This document shows, piece by piece, positions 21,193 to 34,510 of a stretch of 64,000 nucleotides of DNA. Numbering within the stretch: the stretch's first letter is position 1; the number at the start of each line of letters is the position of its first letter. Below the pieces are notes generated by a model. It saw only the letters and a list, made by a program, of their open reading frames with translations, made no database searches and had not been told where the DNA came from. The position numbers were made by a program, and so were the translations under genes. Source of the DNA: Lasiodiplodia sp. COLG20 (taxonomy: Eukaryota; Ascomycota; Dothideomycetes; Botryosphaeriales; Botryosphaeriaceae); assembly GCA_009801085.1 (NCBI GenBank), contig VNWV01000009.1:858501-922500 (forward strand), in the 5' to 3' direction.

Positions 21193-23979
21193 TTACCGAA
21201 TGTCTGCGGACGAGGAACCGATGAGGACCTCGAAGCGACCTTCCTCGGCAATGTACGATTCCAACGACGTGTCATAATACCCAACCGAGTACTTGTCGAA
21301 CACCAGCTCTACGTTCTTCGTCTCGCCGGGCTGCAGGAACGCCTTTCCGAACGCCTGCAGCTCCTTTTCCGGGCGCGGCAGTTTTGACTTCACATCCTTT
21401 ATGTAGCCCTGCACAATCTCGGCCGCGGCAAAGTTGCCAGCGTTCGTCACAGGTACGGTGACCTTCACGGATCCGTCTTGTTCAAGCGTTCGGTCGCTGA
21501 TGGTGGCATTGCCATACGAGAAAGTCGTGTACGACAATCCGTGACCGAAAGGGAACAACGGCTCAATCCCGCACCGCTCGTAGTGCCGGTATCCGATGAA
21601 GATACCCTCACCATACACAACCTTGGCATTCTCGCCAGGCCAATTGTGGTATGCTGGGTTGTCCGACAGTCTTCTGGGGAAAGTCGTGGGGAGCTTGCCT
21701 CCAGGACTCACGCGACCCAGGAGGACGTCTGCAAGGGCATTACCGGCTTCCTGTCCCTGGTACCACGCCTGAAGAATCGCGGGTGCTCTGTCTGCCCACG
21801 GCATGGTGACCGGTGTGCCCGACTGGTTGACTACGACCGTACTTGGGTTTGCTGCCAGTACTGCTTCAACAAGGCGGTCCTGGCTTCCGTGCTTGGGCAG
21901 ATCCATCGTTTGACGATCGTAGCCTTCCGACTCCCATTCTGCATCCAGGCCGACGAAAACAACCGCAGCATCGGCTTCTTTTGCTGCGTTCACCGCTTCT
22001 TGAAGAAGATCGATCCCCGATTCCTCTTCGTACCCAATGCGGCAACCACCATAGGCGTGTGTTGGCTTACCGGGGATAATCTTGGATGCCGGGCGTACCT
22101 CGTTATTGCTTTCAACAAGGATGTGGACAGGTTTGTCTGCTTCCAAGTACACAGACTTCAGGACATCCTCGGACGCCTCGAACATGGCTTCGCCCTCCTC
22201 TATCCAGTCCCAGTTGTCGATGAACAACTCTCCATTCAAGAAGAGCCGACCAGGTCCAACACTGGAGAAACTGAAAGTGTGGCTCCCCGATGTCTTGGGG
22301 GTCAGAGTTGTCTTGACCTTGAATGAGTACGCCGGTAGAACAGCCTTTGGCGCAGAGTCCCATAGGAAAAGATCAGTATTGGCCTTGTGCTGCACCGACG
22401 CGGGAACTCCCTCGAACCGATCATGGTAATAGTACTCGAGTGTTACTCCTTGCTTCCCATCCTCTGTAGTGCAGAATGGGGACGCAAGCGGGAGCCATTT
22501 GGCTGTGTCACAGCCACGGGAATAAATCAGTTCTCCGTCAAAATGGGCGGCAAGTCCATCGAATGGCGTTGTCGTGTAGTAGGGGTTGAGGCTTGCACTG
22601 CCGCCGCCTCCGGCAATGGCACGCTTCGCATTTGGTCCAATAACTGCGATCCTTTTCGCAGATCTGATGGGCAGAGTGTTCCGCTCGTTCTTCAGCAGCG
22701 TCAACCCCTCGGTACCCGCTTGACGTATGACCTGACGGATGGCAGCATTGTCGTTCGCTCGTTCTTCTGGTTCTGGCGCGTCATTGTTGAGCCCTTTCGT
22801 TCTCTGGATAAGGTAGAGCACGTCCCCAGCAGCACGCTCAACATCTTCGGCGGCAAGTTCACCTTTCTCAACCGCGCGCACCGCTTTCTCGCCACGCCAC
22901 TTGGTTGGGCCCGGCATCTCCAGGGCACAGCCCGCCGAGATGGCTTCCGCGACCGAGTTTGTGCCCGTCCAATCAGACATGACCATGCTACAGGAGTTAG
23001 CCTCTGACCCAAATTTCGTGTTACACCAGGTTGCTTCCTACTCACCCATCGTATTTCCACTCATCGCGAAGAATTTTCTTTAGAGTATGTGGATACATGT
23101 CCGCATGCACTCCATTGACAAGATTGTACGAGCTCATCAAAGCCCACGGCGACGCCTCTCGGATGGCAATCTCGAAAGGCTTCAGATAAAGTTCTCTCAG
23201 AGGCCTCTCAGCAATGATCGAATCAATCGTCATGCGCAAGGTCTCCTGTTCATTGCCGACGAAATGCTTAATGGTTGCCGCGACTTTCTTGCTCTGTAAA
23301 CCGCGGATGTAGGCGGCGGCAAGCTTTCCTGTCAGGAAAGGGTCCTCGGAGAATGATTCGAAGTTACGGCCTCCGAGTGGCGACCTGTGCAAGCACACTG
23401 TGGGAGCTAGCAGGACATCAGCGCCTCGGGCTTTGGTCTCGTCGCCGAGGTGCTTGCCCACCTCTTCCAGCAGACCCATGTTCCAGGTAGCTGCAAGAGA
23501 AATGCCACAAGGGAACAGAGCAGCCTGCTGCTCGTTAGCTGTCGACCCGAAACTAGAGAAATGCACCAACCGGAGTGCCATTTTTGAACCACTGTCCCCT
23601 GGCGCCGTTGGGTCCATCGGTAGTCTTGATTGAAGGAACTCCTCGGTGGGGCAGAGCAACAGTGCGCCAAAAGTCAGACCCTGCCAAGAGGGAAACCTAC
23701 AAGTGCAGAAGTCAGCTTTCTACTAGTGTAGAATCCCAGGGCAGGTGTACTCACTTGCTCTTTGAGCGGAAGCTTTGCCGCCAAGTCTCGGGCCGCTCTA
23801 TCTGGCTGATCGACTCCAAGGCTCGAGGCCTGTTCAGGAAACCTCGAACCACGCTCGGCTGAGCTGTGCGAAAGGGAAGACGGAATGTCGGGGGAATCCT
23901 GTGGCGCCAGCCTCAGCGCAGGTGAGCCACTGCCAAGTGCTGGCTCCGCAGCACGCGGTAAGACCACGGTATCAGCCAT
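21193..23979 (-). CDS. GH3 beta-glucosidase with PA14 and fibronectin III-like domains
   Basis: Hydrolyses terminal beta-glucosides, probably short cello- or gentio-oligosaccharides. Exons 23755-23979, 23571-23696, 23046-23527, 22987 to 21193; 875 residues. An N-terminal extension of about 60 residues without a signal peptide precedes the family core (VSLLAGSDFWRT, then PSIKTTDGPNGARG). The (beta/alpha)8 domain carries the nucleophile D283 in MVMSDW. The second GH3 domain is interrupted by a PA14 insert at about 456-600, and an FnIII-like module ends the protein. Lack of a signal peptide suggests an intracellular enzyme of the fungal bglI/bglK-like type rather than a secreted cellulase (inference). 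Intron 2 (23528-23570) is 43 bp with a weak GTTGGT donor and three consecutive in-frame AG acceptors, so one or two residues at this junction are uncertain. Confidence 0.93.
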
Positions 23980-26900
23980 GGCGTGACAAGCGGCGAGACC
24001 ACGACAAGGCAAAAACAAGGGATGCGACGGGAAAACGCAGGGGCGCTGGGAAAAAGAGCGTGAGGGCAGGACACGGGGTGGCTTTCGAAAGGTCGGTCAC
24101 GCCCGTCGTGTTCTTTAAGTATTCCATGGCATGCAGAAGGCGGCCAGGCGCGGACCACACGGGAATTGCTCGAAACAGCATAAGCCGAAAGGCGTTAAGA
24201 CGTGCATTGTACCTGGACCAAGTATCCTGCATCTCATTGATGAGCACTATGGCGTGGTGAGCAGCACGGCCGGCGATTAACCGGTCTTTTGCCTCAAAGA
24301 AGCGGCTTTAGGCAGCTTTGATTTCTTAATATAGTGGTCGAGATGCAAAATCGGAGGGCGAAGTCGCACGAAATGAAGCTCGATGGCGAATAAAGAAGCT
24401 GGTAACTGCGGCTGTACCGCTAACCTGGAGACTCCTTGATGGCGGTTTTCCCGTATGCTAGCCGAGACGTGGCCGCAGAATTTCAATGCATCGAGTGGTA
24501 AGAAGGTATTTGCACGTAAGCTTCTTCAGACAACGCGGCGATAGCGGACCGATGCCAACGGCTGCGGAGGGCTGTGGTCCGGGCCCGAGTGAGCTAAGAG
24601 TGCCAATGAGGCATGGCCGTTGTGCAGGCTCACGGAGCCGCGTGCCAGGGAGCGAATTGTTGGTGGAACGAAGCGAGCGGTCGAGTCGTGCGCGTGGAGA
24701 TGAGGCTGGCTCGACGGCCCTCAGAGCCGGCGCCACGTGAAGCACGACCGTCGCCTGCTCCTTCCCTGTGCCACATGCCAACGCCTAAGCCAGTGGGTTC
24801 GCAACTCAGACATCAGAAAGCATGCATTTTTCCATCCCGAGTCTCGTGAATGAGAGCACTGAGTGCCCGGGCTCATCGCGGTGCTGAAACACGTGACATT
24901 TAGCACTCTGGAACGTCGATTCGCCAGAATCTGTCATCAGAGATTGCTGCTACCGGTTCGGTAAAGCTGACCATTCGGGAGCAGAGGCACATGGGATGGA
25001 GGCGCATATCCTCTTTCCATATTTTGCTTGAGGCGCACACAGGCCTTTTTCCCGCCACGCAGGCAATGCATAGTCCAGTCAGTCCACTTACAGTTCGCGG
25101 GGGAAAGCCTAAAGCAAGAAAAGCGCGCATCTCTTTGGTGAATGATCGGAGCTGACGTTACCTACCTGCACTCTTGCAGCATAGAATGAAGAACTAGCTC
25201 GTCAGCCTTACAGCAAGCATATACGATAGTAGAACGTGCGAGCCGTGCCACTAGCGAATCAGGACATTTTCGCGAATACGTATTTAACGTCTTTGCGTGG
25301 AAACCAAGCTATTTTGAAAAGGATACGACGACCCTCCAGAGCTGCATTCATGTTGTTCTGATGCAGTAGTGCAAGACCTCATCTGACATGATCCTCCAGA
25401 AAAGAGGCCGAGTGCAGCAGCAACCAGCTCGTTACAGCCTAGCAGTTTGCACGAAGAGGCGACGGTGAGCAGCATGTCCTTTCCACATAGAGCGGTGCTA
25501 GATGTTGGATATGAGTTACGGCGAGCAGGCTGGCATCCAACGTCTGAGTCAGATTAAGTGTGGTCTGTTTTCGGGCCTTCAGCCGGACGATCAACACACT
25601 TGTGTGCACTACTATTCCTCGCCATGTGAGCCAGCAAAACCACAGCGTAGTCGCCACGTTTGTTCGGAATGTGCGGAGCAGAGTCAGAACAAACCCGACC
25701 TCCTGGGACAGGCAATAGAAGAATACGAAACTTTACATGTTAAAGTTGCAACGGCAGTTCCGGGCTGGGTCGCGGGATGAACTTTGGCATTTTTCTCGTC
25801 GGTGGCTGTTCGGACTTTACAGGCAACGTCGACTGCGCATGGATGGTAGATCCCACAAAAAGGCCGCTTTGTCGCCGTTGGTAGGTTGACGTGGTTGAAA
25901 CAAAGTCTTGGGCTTTGAGCTTATCGTGGCCGTGGAGGCTCGAGCGCCAATCGTAGGATTGCAAATGGTAATCAAAGCGGCTGGTATTTCACGTGCATAT
26001 CATGTTCGACCTCCATCGCGTCCAAGAAGTGCAATACGGCGTTTGTGAGCCGGATCAAGTTGACGTGTCAAAGACGAGATGGAGGGTTTCCGATGTCGGC
26101 ATTCGTAAGGCGAAATCGATGGTCTCACACCGCAACAAGACGCCTGAGCTCGCACCACGGCGGGACGTTGGACTGTAGACCTGCGGCAGGCCCGTGGAGG
26201 AAAACGCGTGTGCAGCAGCCGAGGCCCGCATGTGCGTCATGCGAGCTGTTAGGTGGTCTTGGGAGTTGGGTTGGTGGCGAAAGCAAGAGTGGTCGCGGTC
26301 CCAAAAGTAGCTATCCGCATGCCGAGAAAGATGCGCATAACTCGACGCAAGCAATCCTCGACACGGGGTGTCACCATTCGTTTTGGATACGTAAACACTG
26401 AAATTAGCCTCGCTCCTGGGCAGGAGATTGTTTCTTGGCCGCTTTCACGCTCTTGTCGCAGGGCGCGGGAGACTTTGCAACGGACGGGTGGTCCGGGCGC
26501 GTTCGACGTGGCGCTGCTGCGCATGTCCTCCTGAGAGCACGCTGGGGGTCGGGATTCAATGTACGTAAGAAAGTGAGGATTCCGTGGTTCTTTGGAGCTC
26601 CAATTAACCTGAACAGGCCAAAAGGGCTGGCCTAATCCCCCCGGGACCCTGATTCGCCCTCGCACCCGCCACCGCCTTCATTTCCGCGTCGGGAATGCAT
26701 GGAGAAGAGATATCCATTCCGTGGACACATGCGATGATGCGAGAAATTTGGACGAAGCGGGGAGCGAATGCGGAGACGAGTTGCATCTGGGCAATCAGGA
26801 AAATCTCTCACCCGGAGGCGCGAATCGGCTCGTCTACAGGCCGATCAGAACGAGGTCGTCTGACGAGGCGGGAATTCTGGAAAGATGGGCGACCGCCTTT

Positions 26901-28075
26901 ATGGAATGCGCGGAGGGCGGGCAGGGCGCAGGGGCGCAGCTGCACCAAGACGCGGTGCAACGACGCGGCGGACGCGGTGCGACGGATCCGCGTTTGCGAT
27001 TAGATAATGGCGGCTGGATGGTGTGAGTGGGAGGATGCACGGCGGGCGCTGTTTGGCTCGCGCTCGGTGTTGCGGCCGGCTGGGCGCGCGCGACCAACAA
27101 GAGCCCGCCCAAGAGCATGACCGCGACCGGCGCCGCGACGTCACCGCAATGGAGTGCCTGCGTCCGTCGTAAATTCGAGGCAGGCGGGCACGTGTGCGGA
27201 GCGACTTCGGGTCGCGAGTAAGGCAGATCGCGAGTGAGATTGACTGCGCCGGGGGCCCGACTTGGGCACCCTCTGTCGTCAGGCCCGCCAGGGTCCGGCC
27301 GGTGCAGAATGCGGAGAGGCCTGGCATCTGCGGGCGCACGCGACAGCAGGCCGGGCGCTGTGCTGCTGTGCCGCGCTTCTGCGGAGATATCTTCTTTACG
27401 TCAACTTGGTGGTTGAGTAAAAAGAGTGGTAACGGAAACGCGGCGCAGGGATGGACGGGCTGGCAGTCGGGCGAAGTCGGCCAGTCAGAGGGCACTGATA
27501 AGAGAAAGCAGATCTACCCCAGCGCGGCGCGAGGTTTCATCGAATTAAGCCTTCGTTAATGCTTCAGCGACTGCTCGTTTGGGGCAGCAAGCGAATATCC
27601 AGTACGTAAACTGCCCTAACTATGACCAAGCCCACGCCAAGCGGACGCCCTCGGTGACACAGGCGCAGACCGCATCGCTGACACTGCGCGCCCATTACCT
27701 CTATCCATCGACACTACTTTATCTATAAGCAACACCTGCGCCCGCGCTCCACCGCCCGCCGTTCGTCACCACGCCCAGCAGAGCCGCTGCCCAGCCGCGA
27801 GGAGAAAGCGCGCCTCAGGCAAATGACCGAACGCACCATCCACTTCCTCATCTTCCTTTCTCACGGCCCTTGAGACGCCTGCGCGATAAGCCCGCCGTTC
27901 CCCAGCTGCCGAGCCGCTCCCATATCGCCCGTTATCAGACACGGCCTCCAGCAATCGCACCGCGGCCCTTCTCACTGGTGCGCTGCCGCCGCCGCCCTGA
28001 CGACCGGCGGGCACTAACCGGCATACCCGCAGGCTCCACGCTGCCCTGGGCTATCTCCGATACTGGCCGCACGAT
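23980..28075. other. Long divergent intergenic region
   Basis: About 4.1 kb between the GH3 gene (minus) and the DAL81-like regulator (plus). The 26,600-27,500 part is GC-rich with overlapping open frames on both strands, none resembling a protein family. I see no RNA gene or mobile element. The length may reflect regulatory DNA or a long leader of the transcription factor. Confidence 0.5.
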
Positions 28076-30499
28076 ATGACGACCGCCATAGCTCCCCAGC
28101 CCATCATGCCTCGTTCGGACCTCGTCCCTCTCGCTGCCGCCCGCCCCAAGTCAGCCAAGCCCATGCCGGGCAAGGAGAACCTCTTCTCCCACAAGCCGAA
28201 CGCCCAGCCCGGTCAGCTCACGCCTGCCCAGCGCTCCCGCCGCGAGAGGCCCTGCGACGCCTGCCGCCGCCGCAAGAGCCGTTGCGTCATCCACGAAGGC
28301 GCGCTGCTGTGCGTCCTGTGCGAGTTCCACAAGCAGGAGTGCACCTTTGTGCAGAGCCCACTGCCGCGGAAGAGGAAGATCAACGTCGACGGCCAGAAGG
28401 AGGAAAGCGCCAAGAAGAGGTAGGTGTCGTACCGCCGTGATCCTGACACTCGCTAGCCCTGCCTCGCCGCCCTAGTCCTGCAGCACGCTGCTGACACCCG
28501 TGGTCCAGATCAGTCGAGCGTGAGCAGCCGCAGAGCACCACCGTTCCGCTCCAACAGCCCTCCCCCACCACCAAGTTCTCCCGCCGAGCACCTCATCTCG
28601 CCGATACTACCGGACAGGCCCTCCAAGAGACGCTCGGCCTGCAGCGTCGCCAACACAGCCGCTACATCGGGCCCACCACACCCTTCGACCCACTCCTGAT
28701 CGGCTTGACCCAGTTCGATACGCGCAACGAGAGCACCTTCGACCTGGGCGTGCTGCGGAAGGTCCATGACAATGAACATTTCATCATGCTGCCGGACGAG
28801 AACACCCAAGACTTTGACAGCGAAATTGAGGCGCTCAATGCCGTCGAGGCTGTGGTAGCACCACATGGCTCCCAGCTCATTGATGTGTACTTCCGTTCCG
28901 TGCACCCTAACTTTCCCATCATACAGAAAACGTTGTTCATGCAACGGCATCGCGATGCCGATCGCCAGATATCCCCACCCCTCCTAGCGGGCATCTACAT
29001 GCTGGCCCTGCAATGGTGGTCGTATGAGCCCAGATTGGCATCGCTGCCCAAGCCGGATGTCAGCAAGCTAGAGGCAATTGCTTCCCACTGGCTACCCAAA
29101 GCCATGGAACGGCCCAAGCTCTCGACGATCCAGGCCGGTCTCCTACTACTGCAGAGACCGGACTCCGACTCTTGGAGTTTGACGACCCAGCTCGTTGCCA
29201 TTGCACAAGAGCTTGGCCTGCACCTCGACTGCTCCAACTGGTCAATTCCATTGTGGGAGAAGGGACTGCGCAAGCGGATTGCCTGGGCCTTGTACATGCA
29301 GGATAAATGGAGCTCGTTGATCCATGGCCGGCCATCGCACATATACAATGCCGACTGGGCGGTGAAGCCGATTAGTGACGAGGACTTCTACGAGGACGGC
29401 GCTCAGACGGGCGAGGTTCTCCGAGCAGGTAGCGAGGAGGAGGCTGCGGACGAAGAGCGAGGCGCATACGTCTTTGCGCAAATGATTACGCTGACAGCCA
29501 TCATGGCGGAAGTCATGGACACATTCTACACCCAGACTGCGATCCAAGACTTCCAGAATGCCGGGAAGAACTCGACGCGGCTAATCCTCGATCGGGCCAA
29601 GCCGGTGCAGATCAAGCTCAAAGAATGGTTTGCAAGACTGCCGGCAAGCACGCGAATCGACAGTCACAATTCCGGCCGCTCGTCCAACACCGGTAAGCCC
29701 ACCTTCCCTTCCTTTCAATACGTCGCCCCTATTGATCCAGGTTCTTGCAGCCACCGGTGCCCTGCATCTGGCCTATTTTGCCACTGAGATCACGCTTCAC
29801 CGGCGTATCGTACAGTCTCTCGACCCAGAAACATCAGACTCATACCTCCTCTTCATCTGCCGGTCGGCAGCCAAGACGCGCCTGATCAGCGCCATGGACT
29901 TTGTGAACCGTTTGACGCCTGCTCACCTCCAATCTTTCTGGTACTTTGCGTCCAAGATCAACTTCACCTTGATTGGCACGTTTGGCAGCCTGTTGTGGGC
30001 CACCGCGCCGGGCAGGGAGGAAGCCGAGTTCTACAAGACGCGCCTGCGGGAGTACCGATGGACGCTGAGCGTCAGTGCAACGCGTGCGCGCTGGCTGGAG
30101 TACGCTGTGCAGATGCTCGACGCCAGCCGTGAGATGTTACGCGGCATGAAGGAGAAGCCGCCGCTGGCTGAAACCATTGCCGCCCAGCAACAGCAACAAC
30201 AGCAGCAGCAATCATTGGCCCAACAGCAACAGCCGCAGCAACTTGTTGTTAGCGACAGCGGCGTTCCATCAATGAAACCTGGTGGCAGCGCTCTGCGGCA
30301 AGGCCTTTCTGTGCAGTTCCTCCATAGCGGCAGCGGTCAGCACTATGGTTCGGAGCCGTCCGTCTCGTTTGAGGGCTACGGCCCTGGCGACGACATGGGC
30401 GAGGAGTACGAGGGCAGCATCGGCGATGGCGACTTCGATGAACGCATGAGCGAGGGGAGCGATAAGGGCGGCCTGAAGACACCGGTTAGTGCGGCATGA
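28076..30499 (+). CDS. Zn2Cys6 transcription factor resembling DAL81/TamA
   Basis: Nuclear regulator; relatives DAL81 (yeast) and TamA (Aspergillus) co-activate genes for use of secondary nitrogen sources such as GABA, urea and amino acids. Exons 28076-28419, 28509-29692, 29751-30499; introns 89 and 58 bp; 758 residues. The zinc cluster is C60, C63, C70, C79, C82, C89 (spacing 2-6-8-2-6), followed by the basic PRKRK. The stretch RHSRYIGPTTPFDP and the fungal-specific TF domain (IDVYFRSVHPNFPIIQK, then ISPPLLAGIYMLALQWW) are what point to the DAL81 group; this is recognition by eye. The C-terminal 100 residues hold a Gln-rich run (CAG/CAA repeats near 30187-30243) and an acidic Gly/Asp/Glu tail that could activate transcription. 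The acceptor at 29750 was chosen because an earlier AG breaks the frame. Confidence 0.85.
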
Positions 30500-32904
30500 T
30501 GACGAATCTGCTGCTCACCGCAGTTAGTCTTTTGTCTCTTAGATGGTTTGTATTCCAGGTTCCAGGTGGGTATATTTTTTTTTCTTTTTGGTTGCACTTC
30601 AGCCTCGTCTTGGATTTGATTAGCGATGGAAGCTACTGTTTCGGCCTGTTTTTAGAAACGTGTTCATGATTGGCTCTTGGGTTAATGAGGTAAACATGTT
30701 TGGACGGTATGTGTTTTTGCTCTTGGCTCTTTATTTTGCTTGGGTTTATTGTTCCGCGCATGGATCGGCCCACGGGCTGCTATCGACAATTTGGGTTGTT
30801 TGGTCTTTTTCTGTTTGTTTCCTGTCGTTGGTTGAGGAAGGCAGACGAAGGGTTCTGCTTCGCTGTCGTATGGCGGCAAAGGGCCATCAGTACCGCGCTG
30901 GCGTCCGGGTTGGCTTGTTTATACCCCCTCAGTCGGGGGAGCCTGCCCTCCAGAGGGGTAAGAAAGAAGAGAATGACGGCGCCTGCAGGTGGGTTGTCGC
31001 TCCGGTCATCAGTGCCAAAGTCCGACGAGACGAAGATGTCCGGGGTTTGGACGTAGTCTGGCTGTAGCAAGCGTCAGTAGCAACTTCTTTGATAGCGGTA
31101 GCAGCAGCAGCAGTAGTAGAAATGGAAAAGCAGAATATTTCAACCAGGTTGGACGAGGTGGATGTTCGGAGTGCCAGCAGTTGAGGGCTGGTAGCAGAGA
31201 AGAGCAAATGGAATAACGAGCAAGCACGACTTAATGTTGCAAAATGGGGCAAGCAGAGCTGGAATCACGTCACCTGGCCCCTTCGCAAGGCGGGTTCACC
31301 CGCTTTCCCCCGCTGCAACCCGGTAGGAAAGTGTGGGTTTTTTCTACTTACGTCAACGTAATCGTGCTGAGTGGTTGCGAATGAAAAAGCGTTCGTGCGG
31401 GCAAGTCTGTTATTTGACGCGAATGTGACGACACCTGCATAGTGCGAAACCGCTGTAAGTACCGTGATGATGCAAGGGCGGAAAATGAACAACGGCGATG
31501 AGGATGGCGAGAGCGCGTGACGGACGAGCGGGCGTTTGGCCTTATAGACGTGCTCCTTGGCTCGTCAAGGGGTTGCTACTGTGCTGTACCGGACCGCAGC
31601 AGGTATTCCCACGAGACGCCATGCAACGGACAGAGCACGCACGGCGGAGGAAGCCCCGGCGACGCTGGCCACGCGTTTGCGCCACGGACAAGAGCTCGTG
31701 TGCTTCCGACTCCTTTTTGCCCTATCCGGGGCGTTTGGGTTAGTCACTAGTGAGACTCTTCCCTTCTTGCTTTGCTGCATCAGGAAGGTTTGGGGAGAAG
31801 CGACCTGCATACCAACTGCCTAATTGATTGCGATCGGGACGAGGAAGCAGCGGGGTGTGACCAATAGCAAGGAGAGCATGGATCAAGATGCTTTGCTTTC
31901 GTTATTCTCCCATTTGTTCTGCTGCGGTTGCTGCTTTCGCCTAGAAATGGTGGTAATCTGAGTGGTTCTGCTGTCCCGTGTAACAGCAAGCATTCCTTCC
32001 TGACCTACCAGATCTGCATTTTCTGCGTCTCCAATGGCTAGAGACGTGAATAGAAAGGAAAGAGGGTCACTCGGAAATGCGGAGGGAAACTTAACCGGTC
32101 GGAAGGGAAATCCCTGATGAAACATGCAGAACGAAGCGGAGAGGAAAGAGGGATCCAGCAAAAGAGTCATGCGCTATCAGGAGAAAGGTAGATGGCTTTC
32201 TTTACGTGTGGGGATGCATATGCACACGTCATTGATCATATACGGCGGTTAGGCTGAATGGAAGGTTGAACCCATGTGTTGCAGTAGTAGTAACGATAGG
32301 GTTGTTTGCCGGTGACAAGAAGAGCAGCTACCTTTGTCCTCCGTCGTACTCTTTGCGCGGAAAAACGGGCGATGAAGTGTTGGAAAATAATGGACGAAAC
32401 TATTTGGTGAAAAGGCCTGGGAGAATCAGGAAGATAAGCGGAATGTAAGGTGGGACAGGCCATCATGGTGCTCTGAGAGATCGGATAGAAACTCAACGCT
32501 AGTTTGGATGGTACAGTAATAGCAATCCACCAGAGGACTGAGACTCGGAACAAATGTTGAAATGGAGTTTGTGTTCTTTTATCTTTCTCCTATGGACTCA
32601 CCAAGTCTTCTAACCCTCCACACGATCCGACATTCGTCGCGCATATCTACAACTTAGGCGCAACCATCTTTGCTGTCGCCTTCAACTGCTCAACGATTCG
32701 CCGTCAACCCAAGTCAACAGCTTCTCATCGACTCCTTACCAGTGCACAAAATGGGAAAAAATCAGACCGCAAGCAAAGCATTCAACGCCGCTCGAATGAA
32801 CCCGATAGAAACGCCTGAACATGGAATACACGACCACAGCTGGTGACCAACATCTCTAGGAACTTTTTCTACACTTCTCTCTGATCCTGAGTCGGTCACG
32901 GAGC
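30500..32904. other. Convergent intergenic region without visible genes
   Basis: About 2.4 kb between the 3' ends of the DAL81-like gene and ERV46. No ORF above about 135 codons, none with family features. A T-rich run near 30572-30586 may belong to the DAL81-like 3' UTR. Confidence 0.5.
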
Positions 32905-34510
32905 TTAACCCTGGTGCAGTTTCTTCAGCTTGGCAGAGCCTTCGTAGAGCGCGCGGTCGACGGCGGCGGCAACAGTGAGAGTTCCACCGATGACTGCGCA
33001 CACGCCAACAAGGAAGCCGGAGAGGGACTTGGAGCGAGATTCGCGGTTGATGACCTTCATGGGGGAGATGTCCTGTGCGTAACAAGCAGGTTAGCAGCTG
33101 CTATTGCTTCCGATTTGCCCACAAAGAAAGCAGGGAACTTACATAAGAGAAGAAGACACCGGGAATGCCTCCACGAGCATGCAGACGCTCCTTGTGGCCT
33201 TCCTTCTCATCGTTGCCGCCCGCCAGACTGCGCTTATGGCTGGTTACACTGTACTGGTGGGTCTCGATGCTGCCCGCATCGGCGCCCATACCATAAGAGC
33301 CAAGCGGGATGCCATCAGCGTCAGGCATGAGGCCGGAAAGCGCAGAGGTTCCCTTGTTCTCCCAGCCGAGGGGCAGGTAGGCCGTGCTGACGACCTTGAC
33401 GAAATACATGTAGTTGAAGGCCTTCTCATCAGTGTGCTGCGCCGTGTCATCAAGCGGGTTAATGTGGTGGTTGGTCCACAGGCTGCTGGCGCTCAGGCCG
33501 GATGCCTCGAGCTTAGCAATGACGTCGTCGGGCAGTTGAGGGCCAAAGCGCAGGCTGTGGATCCTGTGCGAGAAGGAGTGCGAGGCTTCATCCTTGAAGT
33601 AGTTCTCCAGATCGTGAACGTGCATGTTGCCGTTGCTGAAGGACTTGCCGGGCGCGAAGTGGAAGTTTCCAATGACCTTGTTCACACGGATTCCACCTTC
33701 AATGCGGCAACCTTCACGCCTCTGGGCGTCGAGCTTCTCGCCATAGTGTTCACGTTCACACTGCTCCACGCCGTCGCCGCGAGTGAACGACCAAGAAATA
33801 CCAGCGTAGGCGTCACGGACTTCATCGCAAGTGTTGCAGCAGCCGGGCTTCTTGGCCGTCGTGGGGGCAGGGGCACCATAACATTCACCACAGTAGTCGG
33901 GGTCCATGTGCGAAGCCTCATCGGCGTGCCTGTCATTTCCCATGTCAACTAAATCCATCTTGTATGCCACGCTGGGAAACCGGGCATTACTCACAGATCC
34001 AATGCGCTGACTTCAATGGGGCGGCTCCCCTCAGTCTCAGGTGTCAAGCGAACCTTGTTGACGCCGTGCATGACACCCGTCTGGATCTCACCAGACACGT
34101 CCATTACGTCGAGCGTGAGCAGCTCGCAGGGTATCCGGGGGAAAGAGATGTTCATATGAATCTCCATCTTCTCGCCTGGCACGCTCAAGGGATCAAGTTA
34201 GCAAAACACGCTCTATAGGGGCTTGCAGCAGGCCTCTTTTCCGACCGCAGCTCTTCTGTCTTCCTGGTCCAAAGATCGGTAGGTCCCAGTGCAAAAAGAA
34301 GCGCATAATTCACCCACCTCGACTCTTGTCCACAATCAACTCCGGCTTGACCACGACTCGCCGGTAATCCGCCCACTCGCCCCAGATCAGCCACAGAATC
34401 ATGAGTATACTAGTGATGGTGACGATGCCGCCCGTGCTCGTGCGCACGCGCGCATCCTCGACGGTTTTGGTGAAGGCGTCCAGCCGCATGAAGCGCGATT
34501 TGGCCGGCAT
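32905..34510 (-). CDS. ERV46: ERV46-type ER-Golgi cargo receptor
   Basis: Membrane protein of COPII/COPI vesicles that with ERV41 retrieves escaped ER proteins. Exons 34318-34510, 33995-34175, 33143-33929, 32905-33072; 442 residues. A short cytosolic N-terminus (MRLDAFTKTVEDARVRTSTG) leads to TM1 at about 29-46 (VTITSILMILWLIWGEW). The large lumenal domain holds the conserved cysteine cluster PDYCGECYG, then CCNTCDEV. TM2 lies at about 404-426 in the last exon, followed by a short Lys-containing tail. Splice choices rest on family junctions: DKSRG|EKMEIHMN for intron 1 and ALDL|HADEASHMDPDYCG for intron 2 (33930-33994, 65 bp). Earlier AGs in intron 2 either break the frame or leave a 23 bp intron. 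Confidence 0.93.

Noticed and set aside
30500..32904. Possible small genes downstream of the DAL81-like factor
   Set aside because: All open frames are short, in conflicting frames, and without start context or splice support.
33930..33994. Reading ERV46 from a separate start inside intron 2
   Set aside because: The upstream exons with TM1 join perfectly to the cysteine-cluster exon once the 65 bp intron is removed.
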